Shown in pieces: positions 41,045 to 49,817 of a DNA stretch of 64,000 nt. The notes below the pieces were generated by a model. That model was not told the origin of the DNA. It worked only from the letters and a program-made list of their open reading frames with translations, and made no database searches. The stretch comes from Micromonospora sp. C31. GTDB lineage: Bacteria; Actinomycetota; Actinomycetes; Mycobacteriales; Micromonosporaceae. Within the stretch, counting starts at the first letter, position 1. Each line of letters begins with the position of its first letter. The stretch spans positions 868,001-932,000 of the forward strand of contig NZ_JAGPXN010000001.1 in the NCBI RefSeq assembly GCF_018070575.1. The letters are read 5' to 3'. Both the position numbers and the translations under genes were made by a program.

Positions 41045-41770
41045 GTGACACAGCCTCCGACGTACCCGACGCCGCCGGCCGGTGGGCCCCCGCCCGCCGC
41101 CGGCGGCTTCGCGCCGCCTTCCGGTCCCGCCAATCCTGGGTACGCGGTGCCTCCCCAGCACGTCCCGCCCGGTCAGCTCCCGCCGCCCCCGGGCTGGACC
41201 CCGCCGCCCCCGGGCTGGGCCGGGCCGCCCCGCCCGGCCCCGGCGCTCGGGCCGGGCGGCCAACCGCTCGCCAGCTTCGGTGACCGGCTGCTCGCCGCGC
41301 TGATCGACGGCGCGCTGAGCACGGCGGTGATGATGGTCCTCCTCATGCCGCCGATGCTGATCCTGTTCCTGAACATGACGGGCGACCTGTCCCGGACCAA
41401 CCCGGACGGCACCCTCGGGCCGACGCCCGACGCGTTCCTCACGGAGTTCCTGCTGCCGCTGTTCCTGCTCCAGCTGGGCCTGATGGTGGTGATGTTCGGC
41501 CTCTACTGGCTCTACCACGTGGAATACATGAAGCGCACCGGGCAGACGTTCGGCAAGCGGGTGATGAAGCTGCGGATCGTGCCGCTCGACCCCGCCGCCA
41601 CCCTGGACCGGCGGATGGCCGGCAAGCGCTACGCCGTGCAGTACGTGGCCGCCGGCTTCCTGCCCGGCCTCAGCTACCTCGACGGGCTCTGGCAGTTGTG
41701 GGACAAGCCCTGGCAGCAGTGCCTCCACGACAAGTTCGCCGGCACGGTCGTCGTTAAGGTGGCTGCGTGA
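41045..41770 (+). CDS. RDD-family membrane protein (copy 1)
   Basis: 241 residues. A Pro/Gly-rich cytoplasmic N terminus (about 75 residues, PPPPGWTPPPPGW repeats) and a C-terminal RDD domain with the sequence DRLLAALIDGALS, three hydrophobic segments and TGQTFGKRVMKLRIV. RDD proteins are of largely unknown function; some are proposed transporters. The GTG at 41045 is 12 nt after hppD, so it is probably co-transcribed. It is followed by a related RDD gene. Confidence 0.85.
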   Translation: MTQPPTYPTPPAGGPPPAAGGFAPPSGPANPGYAVPPQHVPPGQLPPPPGWTPPPPGWAGPPRPAPALGPGGQPLASFGDRLLAALIDGALSTAVMMVLLMPPMLILFLNMTGDLSRTNPDGTLGPTPDAFLTEFLLPLFLLQLGLMVVMFGLYWLYHVEYMKRTGQTFGKRVMKLRIVPLDPAATLDRRMAGKRYAVQYVAAGFLPGLSYLDGLWQLWDKPWQQCLHDKFAGTVVVKVAA

Positions 41771-41792
41771 GCGAGCGCAGCGAGGCCAGGCC

Positions 41793-42809
41793 ATGAGCGT
41801 CGAACCGGGCTGGTACGTCGACCCGGCAGACCCGGACACCCGACGCTACTGGGACGGCGAGGGCTGGATCGGCGCGCCGATCCCCGTCGACGCCACCCCA
41901 CCCGAGGGACCACCGCCGGCCGAACCGCCGCCCGCGCCCGCCCCGACGTCGCCCGTGGCCCCGGTCTCCGCGCCGGGCGCCCCCGCGGGCGGGCCGCCCC
42001 TGCCGGGGCAGCCGCATCCGGGCCAGCACTACCCCTGGCAGCCGCCGCAGGGGCACGGCCACCCGCAGGCCCCGCCGCCCGGTTGGCCGCCCGGTGGCGG
42101 TCCGCCGCCCGGCTGGCCGGCCGGCGGCTGGCCCGGACGGCCGCCGGAGCCCCGCCCGCACGGGCTTCCCCTGGCCGGGTTCGGCGCCCGGCTGGTCGCC
42201 CGGCTGATCGACTTCGCGATCGTCTTCGCGCTGAACGCCGTGGTGAACGGCTGGTTCGTCTGGCGGCTGGTCGAGGAGGTCGCGCCGTACTGGCGGGAGG
42301 TGTTCCGGCGGGCGATGGCCGGCGACAGCTCCACCGACGGCCTGCCACAGCCCAGCGAACAGGCCGGCGGCCTCCAGGTCGTCATCCTGCTGATCGCCAC
42401 CGCGCTCTGGCTCGCGTACGAGGTGCCGACGATGGCCTCGGGCGGGCAGACCTTCGGCAAGCGGCTGGTGGGCGTCAAGGTGCTGCCCATGAGCGCGGAC
42501 CAGCCGCTCGGCTTCGGCCGGGCGCTGCGCCGGTGGAACACCCTCGGCCTGCCCACCCTGCTCTGGTACTGCTGCGGCCTCGGCCTGCTGCTCCAGCTCG
42601 TCGACGCGCTCTCTCCGCTCTTCGACCACCCGCTGCGTCAGGCGTTGCACGACAAGCGGGCGCAGACCGTGGTGGTCCAGCTCCCGCGCGGCAACCGCAC
42701 CAGCGGGGGCGGGAGCGCCGCCGAGGAAGGCACCGCTCCCGGCGCGGGCACCGCCCCGAACGACCGCACCCCCGACGACCGCACCCACCCATCGGGAGAC
42801 ACCCCATGA
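41793..42809 (+). CDS. RDD-family membrane protein with DUF2510 N terminus (copy 2)
   Basis: 338 residues. It begins with a DUF2510 module ([19 protein letters not shown]), continues with a long Pro-rich linker, then an RDD domain ([20 protein letters not shown] ... [17 protein letters not shown]) and a charged tail. It is 22 nt downstream of copy 1, and the gap is filled by the motif TGAGCGAGCGCAGCGAGG that begins with the stop of copy 1. Its own stop overlaps the ATG of the aminotransferase (ATGA), so the four genes form one unit. Confidence 0.87.
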   Translation: MSVEPGWYVDPADPDTRRYWDGEGWIGAPIPVDATPPEGPPPAEPPPAPAPTSPVAPVSAPGAPAGGPPLPGQPHPGQHYPWQPPQGHGHPQAPPPGWPPGGGPPPGWPAGGWPGRPPEPRPHGLPLAGFGARLVARLIDFAIVFALNAVVNGWFVWRLVEEVAPYWREVFRRAMAGDSSTDGLPQPSEQAGGLQVVILLIATALWLAYEVPTMASGGQTFGKRLVGVKVLPMSADQPLGFGRALRRWNTLGLPTLLWYCCGLGLLLQLVDALSPLFDHPLRQALHDKRAQTVVVQLPRGNRTSGGGSAAEEGTAPGAGTAPNDRTPDDRTHPSGDTP

Positions 42810-43909
42810 CCGAACCCGGACGCCACCAGCCGGCGCTGCGGCTGACCCGCGCCGACCTGGACGCGCTGCCCAACTACGTGCCCGGCCGCAGCCCGGCCGA
42901 CCTGGCCCGCGAGCTCGGCCTGCCCGAGGCGATCAAGCTGGCCAGCAACGAGGTGCCGTACGGGCCGCTGCCCGGCGTGGTGGAGGCCGTCGCCGAGGCC
43001 GTCGCCGGCGTGCACCGCTACCCGGACATGGGCGTGCTCGCGCTGCGTCAGGCCCTGTCCGGGCGGTACGGCGTGGACGTCGACCGGATCGCCACCGGCT
43101 GCGGGTCGGTGGCGCTGGCCGAGCACCTCGTCCGGGCCACCTGCCTGCCCGGCGACGAGTTCCTCTACGCGTGGCGCTCCTTCGAGGCGTACCCGATCAT
43201 CGCGGCGACCAGCGGCGCGACCAGCGTACGGGTGCCCAACGACGCCGGGCACGGGCACGACCTGACGGCGATGGCGGCGGCGGTGACCGACCGGACGCGG
43301 CTGATCGTGGTCTGCAACCCGAACAACCCCACCGGCACGTCGGTGCGCCGGGCCGAGTTGGACCGGTTCCTCGACGCGGTCGGCGAGGACGTGCTGGTCG
43401 TGATCGACGAGGCGTACCGCGAGTTCGTCACCGACCCGGAGGTGCCGGACGGCCTCACCTACCTCGACCGGCCGAACGTGGTCGTGCTGCGGACGCTCTC
43501 CAAGGCCTGGGGCCTGGCCGGCCTGCGGATCGGCTTCCTGGTCGCCCAGCCGGCGGTGGCGGCGGCCGTGCGCAAGGTCGTGACGCCCTTCTCCAGCAGC
43601 ATGGCCGCGCAGGCGGGTGCGCTCGCCGCCCTGGCCCAGGAGGACGAGGTGCGGCGGCGTTGCGCCCTCGTGGTGGCCGAACGCGACCGCGTGACCGAGA
43701 CGCTGCGCAAGCTCGTCGGCGACGTGCCGGCGAGCCAGGCCAACTTCGTCTGGCTGCCGCTGCGCGACCGGGCGGTGGACTTCGCCAAGGCGTGCGAGGC
43801 TCGGGGCGTGATCGTCCGGCCGTTCGCGGGCGACGGCGTCCGGGTGACCATCGGCACCCCGGCCGAGAACGACGTGTTCCTCGCCGCCGCCGAGGCGGCC
43901 CTGGCCTGA
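42806..43909 (+). CDS. Histidinol-phosphate/aromatic aminotransferase family protein
   Basis: 367 residues, class I/II PLP aminotransferase. [34 protein letters not shown] and the lysine motif [17 protein letters not shown] (Schiff-base Lys) are intact. Sequence alone would give HisC, but the gene overlaps an RDD gene in the hppD operon, and actinobacteria have HisC-like enzymes that act on aromatic amino acids. I therefore favour tyrosine/phenylalanine transamination feeding HppD. No his genes are nearby. It ends in a 15-bp perfect terminator. Confidence 0.9.
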   Translation: MTEPGRHQPALRLTRADLDALPNYVPGRSPADLARELGLPEAIKLASNEVPYGPLPGVVEAVAEAVAGVHRYPDMGVLALRQALSGRYGVDVDRIATGCGSVALAEHLVRATCLPGDEFLYAWRSFEAYPIIAATSGATSVRVPNDAGHGHDLTAMAAAVTDRTRLIVVCNPNNPTGTSVRRAELDRFLDAVGEDVLVVIDEAYREFVTDPEVPDGLTYLDRPNVVVLRTLSKAWGLAGLRIGFLVAQPAVAAAVRKVVTPFSSSMAAQAGALAALAQEDEVRRRCALVVAERDRVTETLRKLVGDVPASQANFVWLPLRDRAVDFAKACEARGVIVRPFAGDGVRVTIGTPAENDVFLAAAEAALA

Positions 43910-43941
43910 GGTCGTGCCGGCGTGCGCCGGGCGACACCCTG

Positions 43942-43982
43942 GTCCGGGCCGGTCCGCCATCCCCGAACGGACCGGCCCGGAC
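43942..43982. terminator. Bidirectional stem-loop, 15-bp perfect stem
   Basis: GTCCGGGCCGGTCCG (43942-43956) pairs with 43968-43982 around an 11-nt loop, between the convergent aminotransferase and DUF916 genes. Confidence 0.85.
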
Positions 43983-43985
43983 GGC

Positions 43986-45086
43986 TCAGGCCGCCACCGC
44001 GGGCTCCCGGAACCGGGCCCGCCGGCGGTACGCGTAGCCGGCGAACAGCGCCATCACGAGCCCGGACGTGACCAGGCCGCCGGTGAGCACCTGACCGGTC
44101 CGGTCGATGCTGGCGGCAGCGGGCGCGGGCCCGCCGAACTTGACGGTCCCCGTAACTGACCTCTTGGTCCAGCCGCTGGCCAGAGCGAGCTCGGCGGTCC
44201 ACGGACCGTCGGGCAGCCGCCGGTCCAGCGCCACCCGGATCGTGGTCGTGCCGCCCAGCGGCAGGGTGTGCGCCTCGGTCCTGACCGGTCCGGCGGACAG
44301 GCCGGACGGCCCATCGGTGAGCCGCAGGTCACCGGCGAGGTCGAGTGCCCGCTTGCCGGTGTTGCGCACCTCGGCGGTCAGCACCGGGGTGCCGTCGGCC
44401 TCCCGGCTGCCGGTCAACGGGCCGATCTCGAAGCCGGACGGTGGCTCGCCGCCGGGCCCGACGGACAGGTAGATCCGCACGCCGACGCGGCCGACGTTGC
44501 GGATGGTCTGCCCGTCGGCGCTGGCCACCTCCGCCCAGAGCACCGCGTACCGCTCGCCCGCCTCCGCGTCGCGGGGCACCTGGATGACCACCAGCACCTC
44601 GGTCTGTTCGTCGGCTTCCAGGTCCGGCTTCGGACGGTTGACGCTGGTCCAGCTGCTCAGCTCGTTCGCGGTGCGGCCGGGGGCGAAGACGAAACCGTGC
44701 TTGGTGACGTCAGCTGCGGCGGCGTAGACCGCTATCGGACGGCGGGCCTCGGTGATGTTCTGCACCATGACGCGCCGCTCGATGGTGGTGCCGGGCCGGA
44801 CGTGGTCGACGACGTACTTGTGTGCCCGGCTGTCGTCCCGCCGGTCGACGGGTGCGTCGAGCAGCCGGATACCGACGGCCGGGGCCTCGCCGACCGGGCT
44901 CGGGCTGGTGCCCGGTGACCCACGGGGTGCGTCGCGCCGGGGTTCTGTGGCGGGCTGGTCGACGCTGGGCTGGCCCGGCTCACGGACGGCGGGTGCGGAC
45001 GCGGCGGCGGTCGCGGCCGGGGCCCCGGCCGCGACCAGGAGGGTCAGGGCCAGGGCGACGACGCGGGCCGGGTCAGGCCACCGAAT
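43986..45086 (-). CDS. DUF916-type (WxL-associated) surface membrane protein
   Basis: About 366 residues if started at the ATT at 45086. Signal peptide (RVVALALTLLVAAGAPA), a low-complexity linker, then a DUF916-like beta-domain (VGIRLLDAPVDRRDD, RRVMVQNITEARRPIAVY, VVIQVPRDAEAGERYAVLW), a further beta-sandwich (RNTGKRALDLAGDL) and a C-terminal membrane anchor (VLTGGLVTSGLVMALFAGYAYRRR). No ATG, GTG or TTG occurs in frame before codon 107 (44768), yet the signal peptide is only in the upstream part; hence a non-standard ATT start, overlapping the previous gene by 14 nt, is the best model. In Firmicutes DUF916 proteins act with WxL proteins on the cell wall; here two WxL-like genes precede it. 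Confidence 0.72.
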   Translation of the reverse strand: MRWPDPARVVALALTLLVAAGAPAATAAASAPAVREPGQPSVDQPATEPRRDAPRGSPGTSPSPVGEAPAVGIRLLDAPVDRRDDSRAHKYVVDHVRPGTTIERRVMVQNITEARRPIAVYAAAADVTKHGFVFAPGRTANELSSWTSVNRPKPDLEADEQTEVLVVIQVPRDAEAGERYAVLWAEVASADGQTIRNVGRVGVRIYLSVGPGGEPPSGFEIGPLTGSREADGTPVLTAEVRNTGKRALDLAGDLRLTDGPSGLSAGPVRTEAHTLPLGGTTTIRVALDRRLPDGPWTAELALASGWTKRSVTGTVKFGGPAPAAASIDRTGQVLTGGLVTSGLVMALFAGYAYRRRARFREPAVAA

Positions 45087-45615
45087 GGGTCACCGTCGCA
45101 GTGTAGGTACCGGTGACGGCGGTCGCCGGCACGTTGACCCGCAGTGTCGGGCTCCAGGTGGCCGAGTTGTTGCCGCTGCCGGAGGTCTTCGAGAAGGCCG
45201 TCCGGGGGAGGTTGAGGGTGACCCGTTCGGCCGCGGTGAGCTGTCCCGGCACGAACGTGCCGGTGCCGGTGGTGGCGGTGGCCGGCCCCGACCAGTATTC
45301 GACCAGGGAGGGCACGATGGTTTCCTCAGGAGCGCCGGCTCCGGTGGTGAACGCGGTCGTGGTGACCGTCGCGACCCAGGTGGCGGTGAGCGCCGCACGT
45401 TGGTCGACGACCTGCACCGGGCCGATGTTTCCCTCGATCACCCCGTCTGCGAAGGTGGCCCCGAGGTTCACCGCGGGCGGCGCGGTGATGTCCAGGTTGG
45501 CGGCGCCCACCGTGAAGGTGACGACGGTTTCGTCGGTGGGCGCCGCTGCGGCGGGCGATGCCAGTGCCACCACGGCGGCCGTGGCGACGGTCAGGGCAAG
45601 TAGTGGCTTCCTCAT
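45073..45615 (-). CDS. WxL-like small secreted protein A
   Basis: 180 residues. Signal peptide (MRKPLLALTVATAAVVALA, cleavage AAA-APT) and a beta-rich domain with TWVATVTTTAFTTG, VEYWSGPA, and the C-terminal WSPTLRVNVPATAVTGTY and THSVA. Its neighbour (45674-46213) shares all of these. The TWVATV and Y-W-S-G elements and DUF916 linkage suggest an actinobacterial counterpart of WxL cell-surface domains. The ATG at 45615 has TAGCGT (45623-45628) ending 7 nt upstream. Translationally coupled to the DUF916 gene. Confidence 0.78.
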   Translation of the reverse strand: MRKPLLALTVATAAVVALASPAAAAPTDETVVTFTVGAANLDITAPPAVNLGATFADGVIEGNIGPVQVVDQRAALTATWVATVTTTAFTTGAGAPEETIVPSLVEYWSGPATATTGTGTFVPGQLTAAERVTLNLPRTAFSKTSGSGNNSATWSPTLRVNVPATAVTGTYTATVTHSVA

Positions 45616-45673
45616 GCACCCCACGCTATTCGCATAACAACCCGAGACAGCTAGTTTCCGGACAAATCACTCT

Positions 45674-46213
45674 TCAGGCTGCAGAGTGGGTGATTGTCCC
45701 CAGGTAGGTTCCCGTTGTAGCGGTGTTCGGTACCGCGATCCGAATGGTCGGGTTCCACTCGACGGTGCTGTTGCCACTGCCCGACACCTTGCTGAACGCC
45801 TGACGCGTCACGTCCAGCGCGACCGCCTGCGCCGAGGTGAGCTGACCGGGCACCACCGCGCCACCACCGGTGACCCGCACCGCCGGCCCCGACCAGTAGG
45901 AGATCTGCGCCGGAATGATGGTCTGCTCCGGGCCGCCGGCCCCGGTGACGAAGGACGTGGCGGAAACTGTCGCCACCCAGGTTCTCTGCTCCCCTGCCCC
46001 GCCCCCTCGGGTGTCCCGCACCGCCACCACGCCGAGCTGGCCGGTGAGGGTGGCGCCCGGGAAGGTGGCCCCCAGACTGACCGACGCCGGAGTGGTGATG
46101 TCGACACCCACCGTCGCCCGCAGCGCGAAGACCCGGCCGGCGGCGGCCGCGTCGGCCGGCGTGGCCGGCAACAGGATCAGGATCGCCCCGAACAGGGCAG
46201 CAAACAGACGCAC
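45674..46213 (-). CDS. WxL-like small secreted protein B
   Basis: 179 residues. Signal peptide (MRLFAALFGAILILLPATP, cleavage ADA-AAA); the domain mirrors protein A: TWVATVSATSFVTG, ISYWSGPA, SKVSGSGNSTVEWNPTIRI and a GTYLGTITHSAA end. First gene of the three-gene unit. The GTG start lies 7 nt after TATAGT, with TCGACA 18 bp further up (46221-46250), the most complete leaderless promoter in the window. The low GC of the promoter stands out from its surroundings. Confidence 0.8.
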   Translation of the reverse strand: MRLFAALFGAILILLPATPADAAAAGRVFALRATVGVDITTPASVSLGATFPGATLTGQLGVVAVRDTRGGGAGEQRTWVATVSATSFVTGAGGPEQTIIPAQISYWSGPAVRVTGGGAVVPGQLTSAQAVALDVTRQAFSKVSGSGNSTVEWNPTIRIAVPNTATTGTYLGTITHSAA

Positions 46214-46220
46214 ACCCGAG

Positions 46221-46250
46221 ACTATAAGTTCCCTTTGTCCCTTTTGTCGA
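46221..46250 (-). promoter_or_regulatory. Promoter of the WxL-like locus, leaderless geometry
   Basis: On the minus strand TCGACA (46250-46245), 18-bp spacer, TATAGT (46226-46221); the GTG start begins 7 nt downstream. Confidence 0.6.
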
Positions 46251-46271
46251 ATAGGTCGTCCTGGCGTGGCG

Positions 46272-47525
46272 TCAGGTGGCGGCGAGGATGAGCGGCTCCG
46301 AGGTCAGGTAGTAGCGCCGGTCGTCGCCCGTCGGATCGACCGGCTTGCGGAGCCGCTCCACGGCCACGAACCCGTCGGCCGCGTACGCCGCGCCGGGCGC
46401 CCAGCCGATGCCGTCCGAGCCCACGTTGAGCGCGAAGAAGGACCGCTGCGCCCCTGTCGCCGGGTCCAGCGTCACCAGGTCGTTCGTCTCCGTCAGCAGG
46501 TGCACCCGGTCGGGCTGGACGGCGAGCAGCCGCACCTGCGGCAGGCCGGTACGGCGCCACAGCTCCGCGCCCGTACGCGCCGACCGGCCGACCGGCACGC
46601 CGTCGACGACCGCCACGGCCGTCTCGCCGACGAGTTCGGCGTCCGGCCGGTCCAGGGCCGGGGCGGCGACCGGATCACCGGTGCCGAGCAGCCAGCCCCG
46701 ACCCGCGTCGTCGCCCGGCGCGGCCGTCCGCAGGCCGGTGCACCCGGTCCGGCCGGTCCCGCAGCCGACCGGGGCCGCCACCAGATCGGCACCGGCTCCC
46801 GGGGGCCGCCAGCGGACACCCGCCGCGCCGGTGACGGCGTCGCGGAACTCCACGACCGCCGGCCCGGCGCAGGAGTCGACGCCGATCAACTGCCCCGACG
46901 CGGTGCTGCCGACCGTCTCATGGCACCCCGAGTCCACCTCGGCCCGCCACAGTTCGCGCCCGTCGGCCAGGTCGACGGCCCGCACCCGGTCCGCCCCGGC
47001 CGCCACCACCACGTGCCGGCCGTCGGACGCGGCGGCCACGAAGATCCCCCGGGGATCCCAGACCGTCGCCGCGCCGGTGCGCCGGACCGTCCGTTCCCCG
47101 ACCGGCGCCGGCCCGTCCGCCCGCCAGGCGACCCGGCCCGTCCGCGCGTCCAGCGCCACGAGTCGACCGTCCGACCAGCGGGTGACCACCGTCGTCCCGC
47201 TCGCCACGACCCCGTCGAGCGTCGCCGGCCAACGGCGGTACGACCAGTACGGGGTCGTCCGGTGCCGGCCGTCGACCGGGCGGTCGGCGTAGACCTGGCG
47301 GTGGGCCGCGTAGACCCGCAGCCGCCCGTCCACGATGAGCGGGGCGACGGGGAGCCGGCCGACCACGCCGACGGCGGGGGACGCGGCGGCCGGGTATTCG
47401 GCGCGGGCGGGCGTGACGACCTCCGCGGGGGCGAGCACCCGGTAGACCGTCGCCGCGACGGCGACGGTGGCGAGCAGCGCCGCGACCGCCACCGCGATCC
47501 GCCGCCGGCCGTTCGGGAACCCCAT
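46272..47525 (-). CDS. Membrane-anchored PQQ-type beta-propeller protein (copy 2)
   Basis: 417 residues. N-terminal anchor (IAVAVAALLATVAVAATVY), then blades with the typical ...ALDARTGRVAWRADG, ...DLADGRELWRAEV, ...SARTGAELWRRTG and ...TLDPATGAQRSFF pattern. Extracytoplasmic, function unknown. GGAGGT lies 6 nt before the ATG. It is upstream of the WxL-like genes on the same strand, but their own promoter lies in between, so co-expression is not assured. Same architecture as 37636-39057. Confidence 0.84.
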   Translation of the reverse strand: MGFPNGRRRIAVAVAALLATVAVAATVYRVLAPAEVVTPARAEYPAAASPAVGVVGRLPVAPLIVDGRLRVYAAHRQVYADRPVDGRHRTTPYWSYRRWPATLDGVVASGTTVVTRWSDGRLVALDARTGRVAWRADGPAPVGERTVRRTGAATVWDPRGIFVAAASDGRHVVVAAGADRVRAVDLADGRELWRAEVDSGCHETVGSTASGQLIGVDSCAGPAVVEFRDAVTGAAGVRWRPPGAGADLVAAPVGCGTGRTGCTGLRTAAPGDDAGRGWLLGTGDPVAAPALDRPDAELVGETAVAVVDGVPVGRSARTGAELWRRTGLPQVRLLAVQPDRVHLLTETNDLVTLDPATGAQRSFFALNVGSDGIGWAPGAAYAADGFVAVERLRKPVDPTGDDRRYYLTSEPLILAAT

Positions 47526-47610
47526 GCCACACCTCCGCCCGGCACCCTACCCAGCAGGGCCGGTCAGGGCCCGGTCAGGTCGCCGGCGGACGGTTGCCCC
47601 GGCGGGCGCC

Positions 47611-48084
47611 TCAGGCCGCCTCGGTCGCGCCGGTGGTCGCGGCGGCGGCCAGGTCGGCGAGGTCCTGGCGCAGCGCGCGCTCGACCGCCCGGGCCGCCAG
47701 CCCGCCGAGCAGCAGGGCCACCATCCGGCTGTACGGGGCGGTCGGCACCGCCTCCTGCTCGACCGTGACGGCGGTGCAGCCCCGGCGACGCCGCTCGACC
47801 GGGCGCAGCGTCCAGGTGATCTGGTAATCCACCCCGGCGCCCCGCGAGCCGAGCACCAGCCGTCGGGGCGGCTCGGCCTCGATGACGACGAACTCCTCGA
47901 GCAGCGCGGTGCCGTCGGGCTGGGAACGGGTCTCGCGCCACGTGGTGCCCGGGCCGAACGGGCCGGGGGTGAGCACCTCCACCGGCCCGGTGAAGCGCCG
48001 GGTGCGGGTGGTCAGGTCGGTCAGCAGCCGCCAGAGGTCGACGTCGTGCGCCTGCACGAACTCCGTGACCGCGACCGTCGACAT
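47611..48084 (-). CDS. SRPBCC (START-like) family protein
   Basis: 157 residues of the polyketide cyclase/dehydrase-like SRPBCC fold: VAVTEFVQAHDVDLWRLLTD at the start, VEVLTPGPFGPGTTWRE, LEEFVVIEAEPPRRL, ITWTLRPVE and a long C-terminal helix (ALRQDLADLAAA). It probably binds a hydrophobic ligand; the ligand is unknown. GGGAGG with 6 nt spacing supports the ATG at 48084. It is downstream of the DUF397 gene on the same strand, but a stem-loop separates them. Confidence 0.85.
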   Translation of the reverse strand: MSTVAVTEFVQAHDVDLWRLLTDLTTRTRRFTGPVEVLTPGPFGPGTTWRETRSQPDGTALLEEFVVIEAEPPRRLVLGSRGAGVDYQITWTLRPVERRRRGCTAVTVEQEAVPTAPYSRMVALLLGGLAARAVERALRQDLADLAAAATTGATEAA

Positions 48085-48123
48085 GCCACCTCCCGTGGCC
48101 TCGACGGTACGCCGGGTGAGCGC

Positions 48124-48170
48124 GGATCGGGGCCCCTGAGCGGAACTTTCACCGCCGGAAGCCCCGATCC
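48124..48170 (-). terminator. Stem-loop, 10-bp stem
   Basis: GGATCGGGGC (48124-48133) pairs with GCCCCGATCC (48161-48170), just past the DUF397 stop. Confidence 0.55.
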
Positions 48171-48181
48171 TGCTCGACGCG

Positions 48182-48391
48182 TCAGCGACCGAACTGGCCG
48201 GCGCGGATCGCGCCGACGAAGGCCGTCCACCCCGGCGGGCTGACCGCCAGCGTGGGGCCCGCCTGGTCCTTTGAGTCGCGTACGCCCACCACGCCGAGGG
48301 CGTCGACCAGGTTGTCCGCCACCTCCACGCAGAGACCCTGGTCATTGGAGCGGCTGCTGGTGCGCCAGACCGCGCCCGCGAGATCGTTCAT
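48182..48391 (-). CDS. DUF397 domain protein
   Basis: 69 residues: WRTSSRSNDQGLCVEVADN, VGVRDSKDQAGPTLAV and WTAFVGAIRAGQFG are the full DUF397 signature. In Streptomyces and relatives these small proteins are usually paired with an XRE-type regulator and may act as its antagonist. No such regulator gene is adjacent here, so this is an orphan copy. The ATG at 48391 has AGGAAGG upstream; a GTG three codons earlier is possible. Confidence 0.88.
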   Translation of the reverse strand: MNDLAGAVWRTSSRSNDQGLCVEVADNLVDALGVVGVRDSKDQAGPTLAVSPPGWTAFVGAIRAGQFGR

Positions 48392-48511
48392 CGTCGTCAC
48401 CTTCCTGTCGTCGGTGCGCCAACCGGCGGCCGGGTCCGGAACCGGAAGGGGAGTCCGGGCCGGCCCGGCGCGGCATGGCGACGGAATCCGCGACGATCAA
48501 CGCGAAAGACG

Positions 48512-48548
48512 CGGTCCCCGGTCGCACAGTTGGTGCGACCGGGGACCG
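48512..48548 (-). terminator. Stem-loop, 16-bp stem, 5-nt loop
   Basis: CGGTCCCCGGTCGCAC (48512-48527) pairs perfectly with 48533-48548 around AGTTG, 20 nt past the fumarylacetoacetase stop. Confidence 0.8.
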
Positions 48549-48567
48549 TCGATGATCGGAAGGCGGA

Positions 48568-49767
48568 TCAGCGCGCGGCGAGGATCTTCCCGGTCACCTC
48601 GCCGAGGGCGATGGTGGTGCCGTCCGGGCCGGGCGCGGTGGCGGTGATGGTGACCGTGTCGCCGTTCTCCAGGAACGTGCGGGTCTCGCCCCCGGCGAGC
48701 TTGACCGGCTCGGTCCCGCCCCAGCTGAGTTCCAGGAACGAACCGACCTGTCCCCGCTCGGGCCCGGAGACGGTGCCCGAGGCGTAGAGGTCGCCGGTGC
48801 GCAGTGCGGCGCCGTTCACGGTGAGGTGGGCCAACTGCTGGGCCGGCGTCCAGTACATGGTGGCGAACGGCGGCTCGCTGACCAGCTCGCCGTTCCACCG
48901 CACCGACAGGCGCAGGTCCAGGCCGAGGTGTGGCACGTCGCGCAGGTAGTCGGCGACCGCCGGGTCCTGCTCGGGGGCGGGGACGAAGGCGTCGCCCAGC
49001 GCGTCCAACGGGGTCACCCAGGCCGAGACCGAGGTGGCGAACGACTTGCCCAGGAACGGGCCGAGGGGCTGGTACTCCCAGGCCTGGATGTCGCGGGCCG
49101 ACCAGTCGTTGACCAGCACGACGCCGAAGACGTGGTCGGCGAAGTCGTCGGTCGGGACACGGTCGCCCAGCGGGCTGGGCACGCCGACCACGAAGCCGAC
49201 CTCGGCCTCGATGTCGAGACGTACGGACGGGCCGGTGACCGGCCCCTGCGGGGTGGCGCGCTGCCCGCTCGGCCGCACCACCGGGGTGCCGGAGACGACG
49301 ACCGTGCCGGCCCGGCCGTGGTAGCCGATCGGCAGGTGCTTCCAGTTGGGCAGCAGCGGCGGCTGGCCGGGCCGGAAGATCTGACCCACGTTGGCCGCGT
49401 GGTGCTCGGAGGAGTAGAAGTCGACGTAGTCGGCGACCTCGAACGGCAGCTGCATCCCCACCTCGGCCAGCGGGACCAGCAGCGGCTCCACCGCCGGCCG
49501 GTGGGCGGCGTCGGTGAGCAGCTCGGTCACCCGCTGCCGGACGGCCGTCCACTGTGGGCGTCCGAGGGCCATGAAGTCGTTGAGGGTGGGCCGGCCCAGC
49601 GTCCCGGCGGCCAGCACCAGGTCGGCCTCCTCCGCGCCGGCCAGGTCGAACACGAAGTCGCCGATGCGTACGCCGACGCACGGCACGCCCTGCGCGCGGC
49701 GGAACACCCCGTACGGCAGGTTGGTCACCCCGTAGGGCGAACCCTCGGCACCCGTCACCCAGCTCAT
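48568..49767 (-). CDS. fahA: Fumarylacetoacetase
   Basis: 399 residues. An N-terminal SH3-like part (GVRIGDFVFDLAG) and the FAH core: DFYSSEHHAANVGQIFRPG, PIGYHGRAGTVVVSG, LDIEAEVGFVVG (metal-binding Glu) and DWSARDIQAWEYQPLGPFLG. It cleaves fumarylacetoacetate to fumarate and acetoacetate, the last step of homogentisate breakdown. The ATG at 49767 has GGAGGG 6 nt upstream. It is downstream of the conserved unknown gene (49844-50716) and divergent from hmgA. Confidence 0.95.
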   Translation of the reverse strand: MSWVTGAEGSPYGVTNLPYGVFRRAQGVPCVGVRIGDFVFDLAGAEEADLVLAAGTLGRPTLNDFMALGRPQWTAVRQRVTELLTDAAHRPAVEPLLVPLAEVGMQLPFEVADYVDFYSSEHHAANVGQIFRPGQPPLLPNWKHLPIGYHGRAGTVVVSGTPVVRPSGQRATPQGPVTGPSVRLDIEAEVGFVVGVPSPLGDRVPTDDFADHVFGVVLVNDWSARDIQAWEYQPLGPFLGKSFATSVSAWVTPLDALGDAFVPAPEQDPAVADYLRDVPHLGLDLRLSVRWNGELVSEPPFATMYWTPAQQLAHLTVNGAALRTGDLYASGTVSGPERGQVGSFLELSWGGTEPVKLAGGETRTFLENGDTVTITATAPGPDGTTIALGEVTGKILAAR

Positions 49768-49817
49768 GCCGGCCCTCCGCTTCGCTCCGGACCGGCCTGA
49801 GGCACCACCGGCCGGCA

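Noticed and set aside
42806..43909. Calling this gene hisC for histidine biosynthesis
   Set aside because: No his genes are adjacent and it is overlapped into the hppD operon; I kept the family name without the symbol.
45915..47768. 617-codon plus-strand frame opposite the WxL-like and propeller genes
   Set aside because: Arg/Pro-rich shadow of the minus-strand propeller gene; no start signal or family motif.
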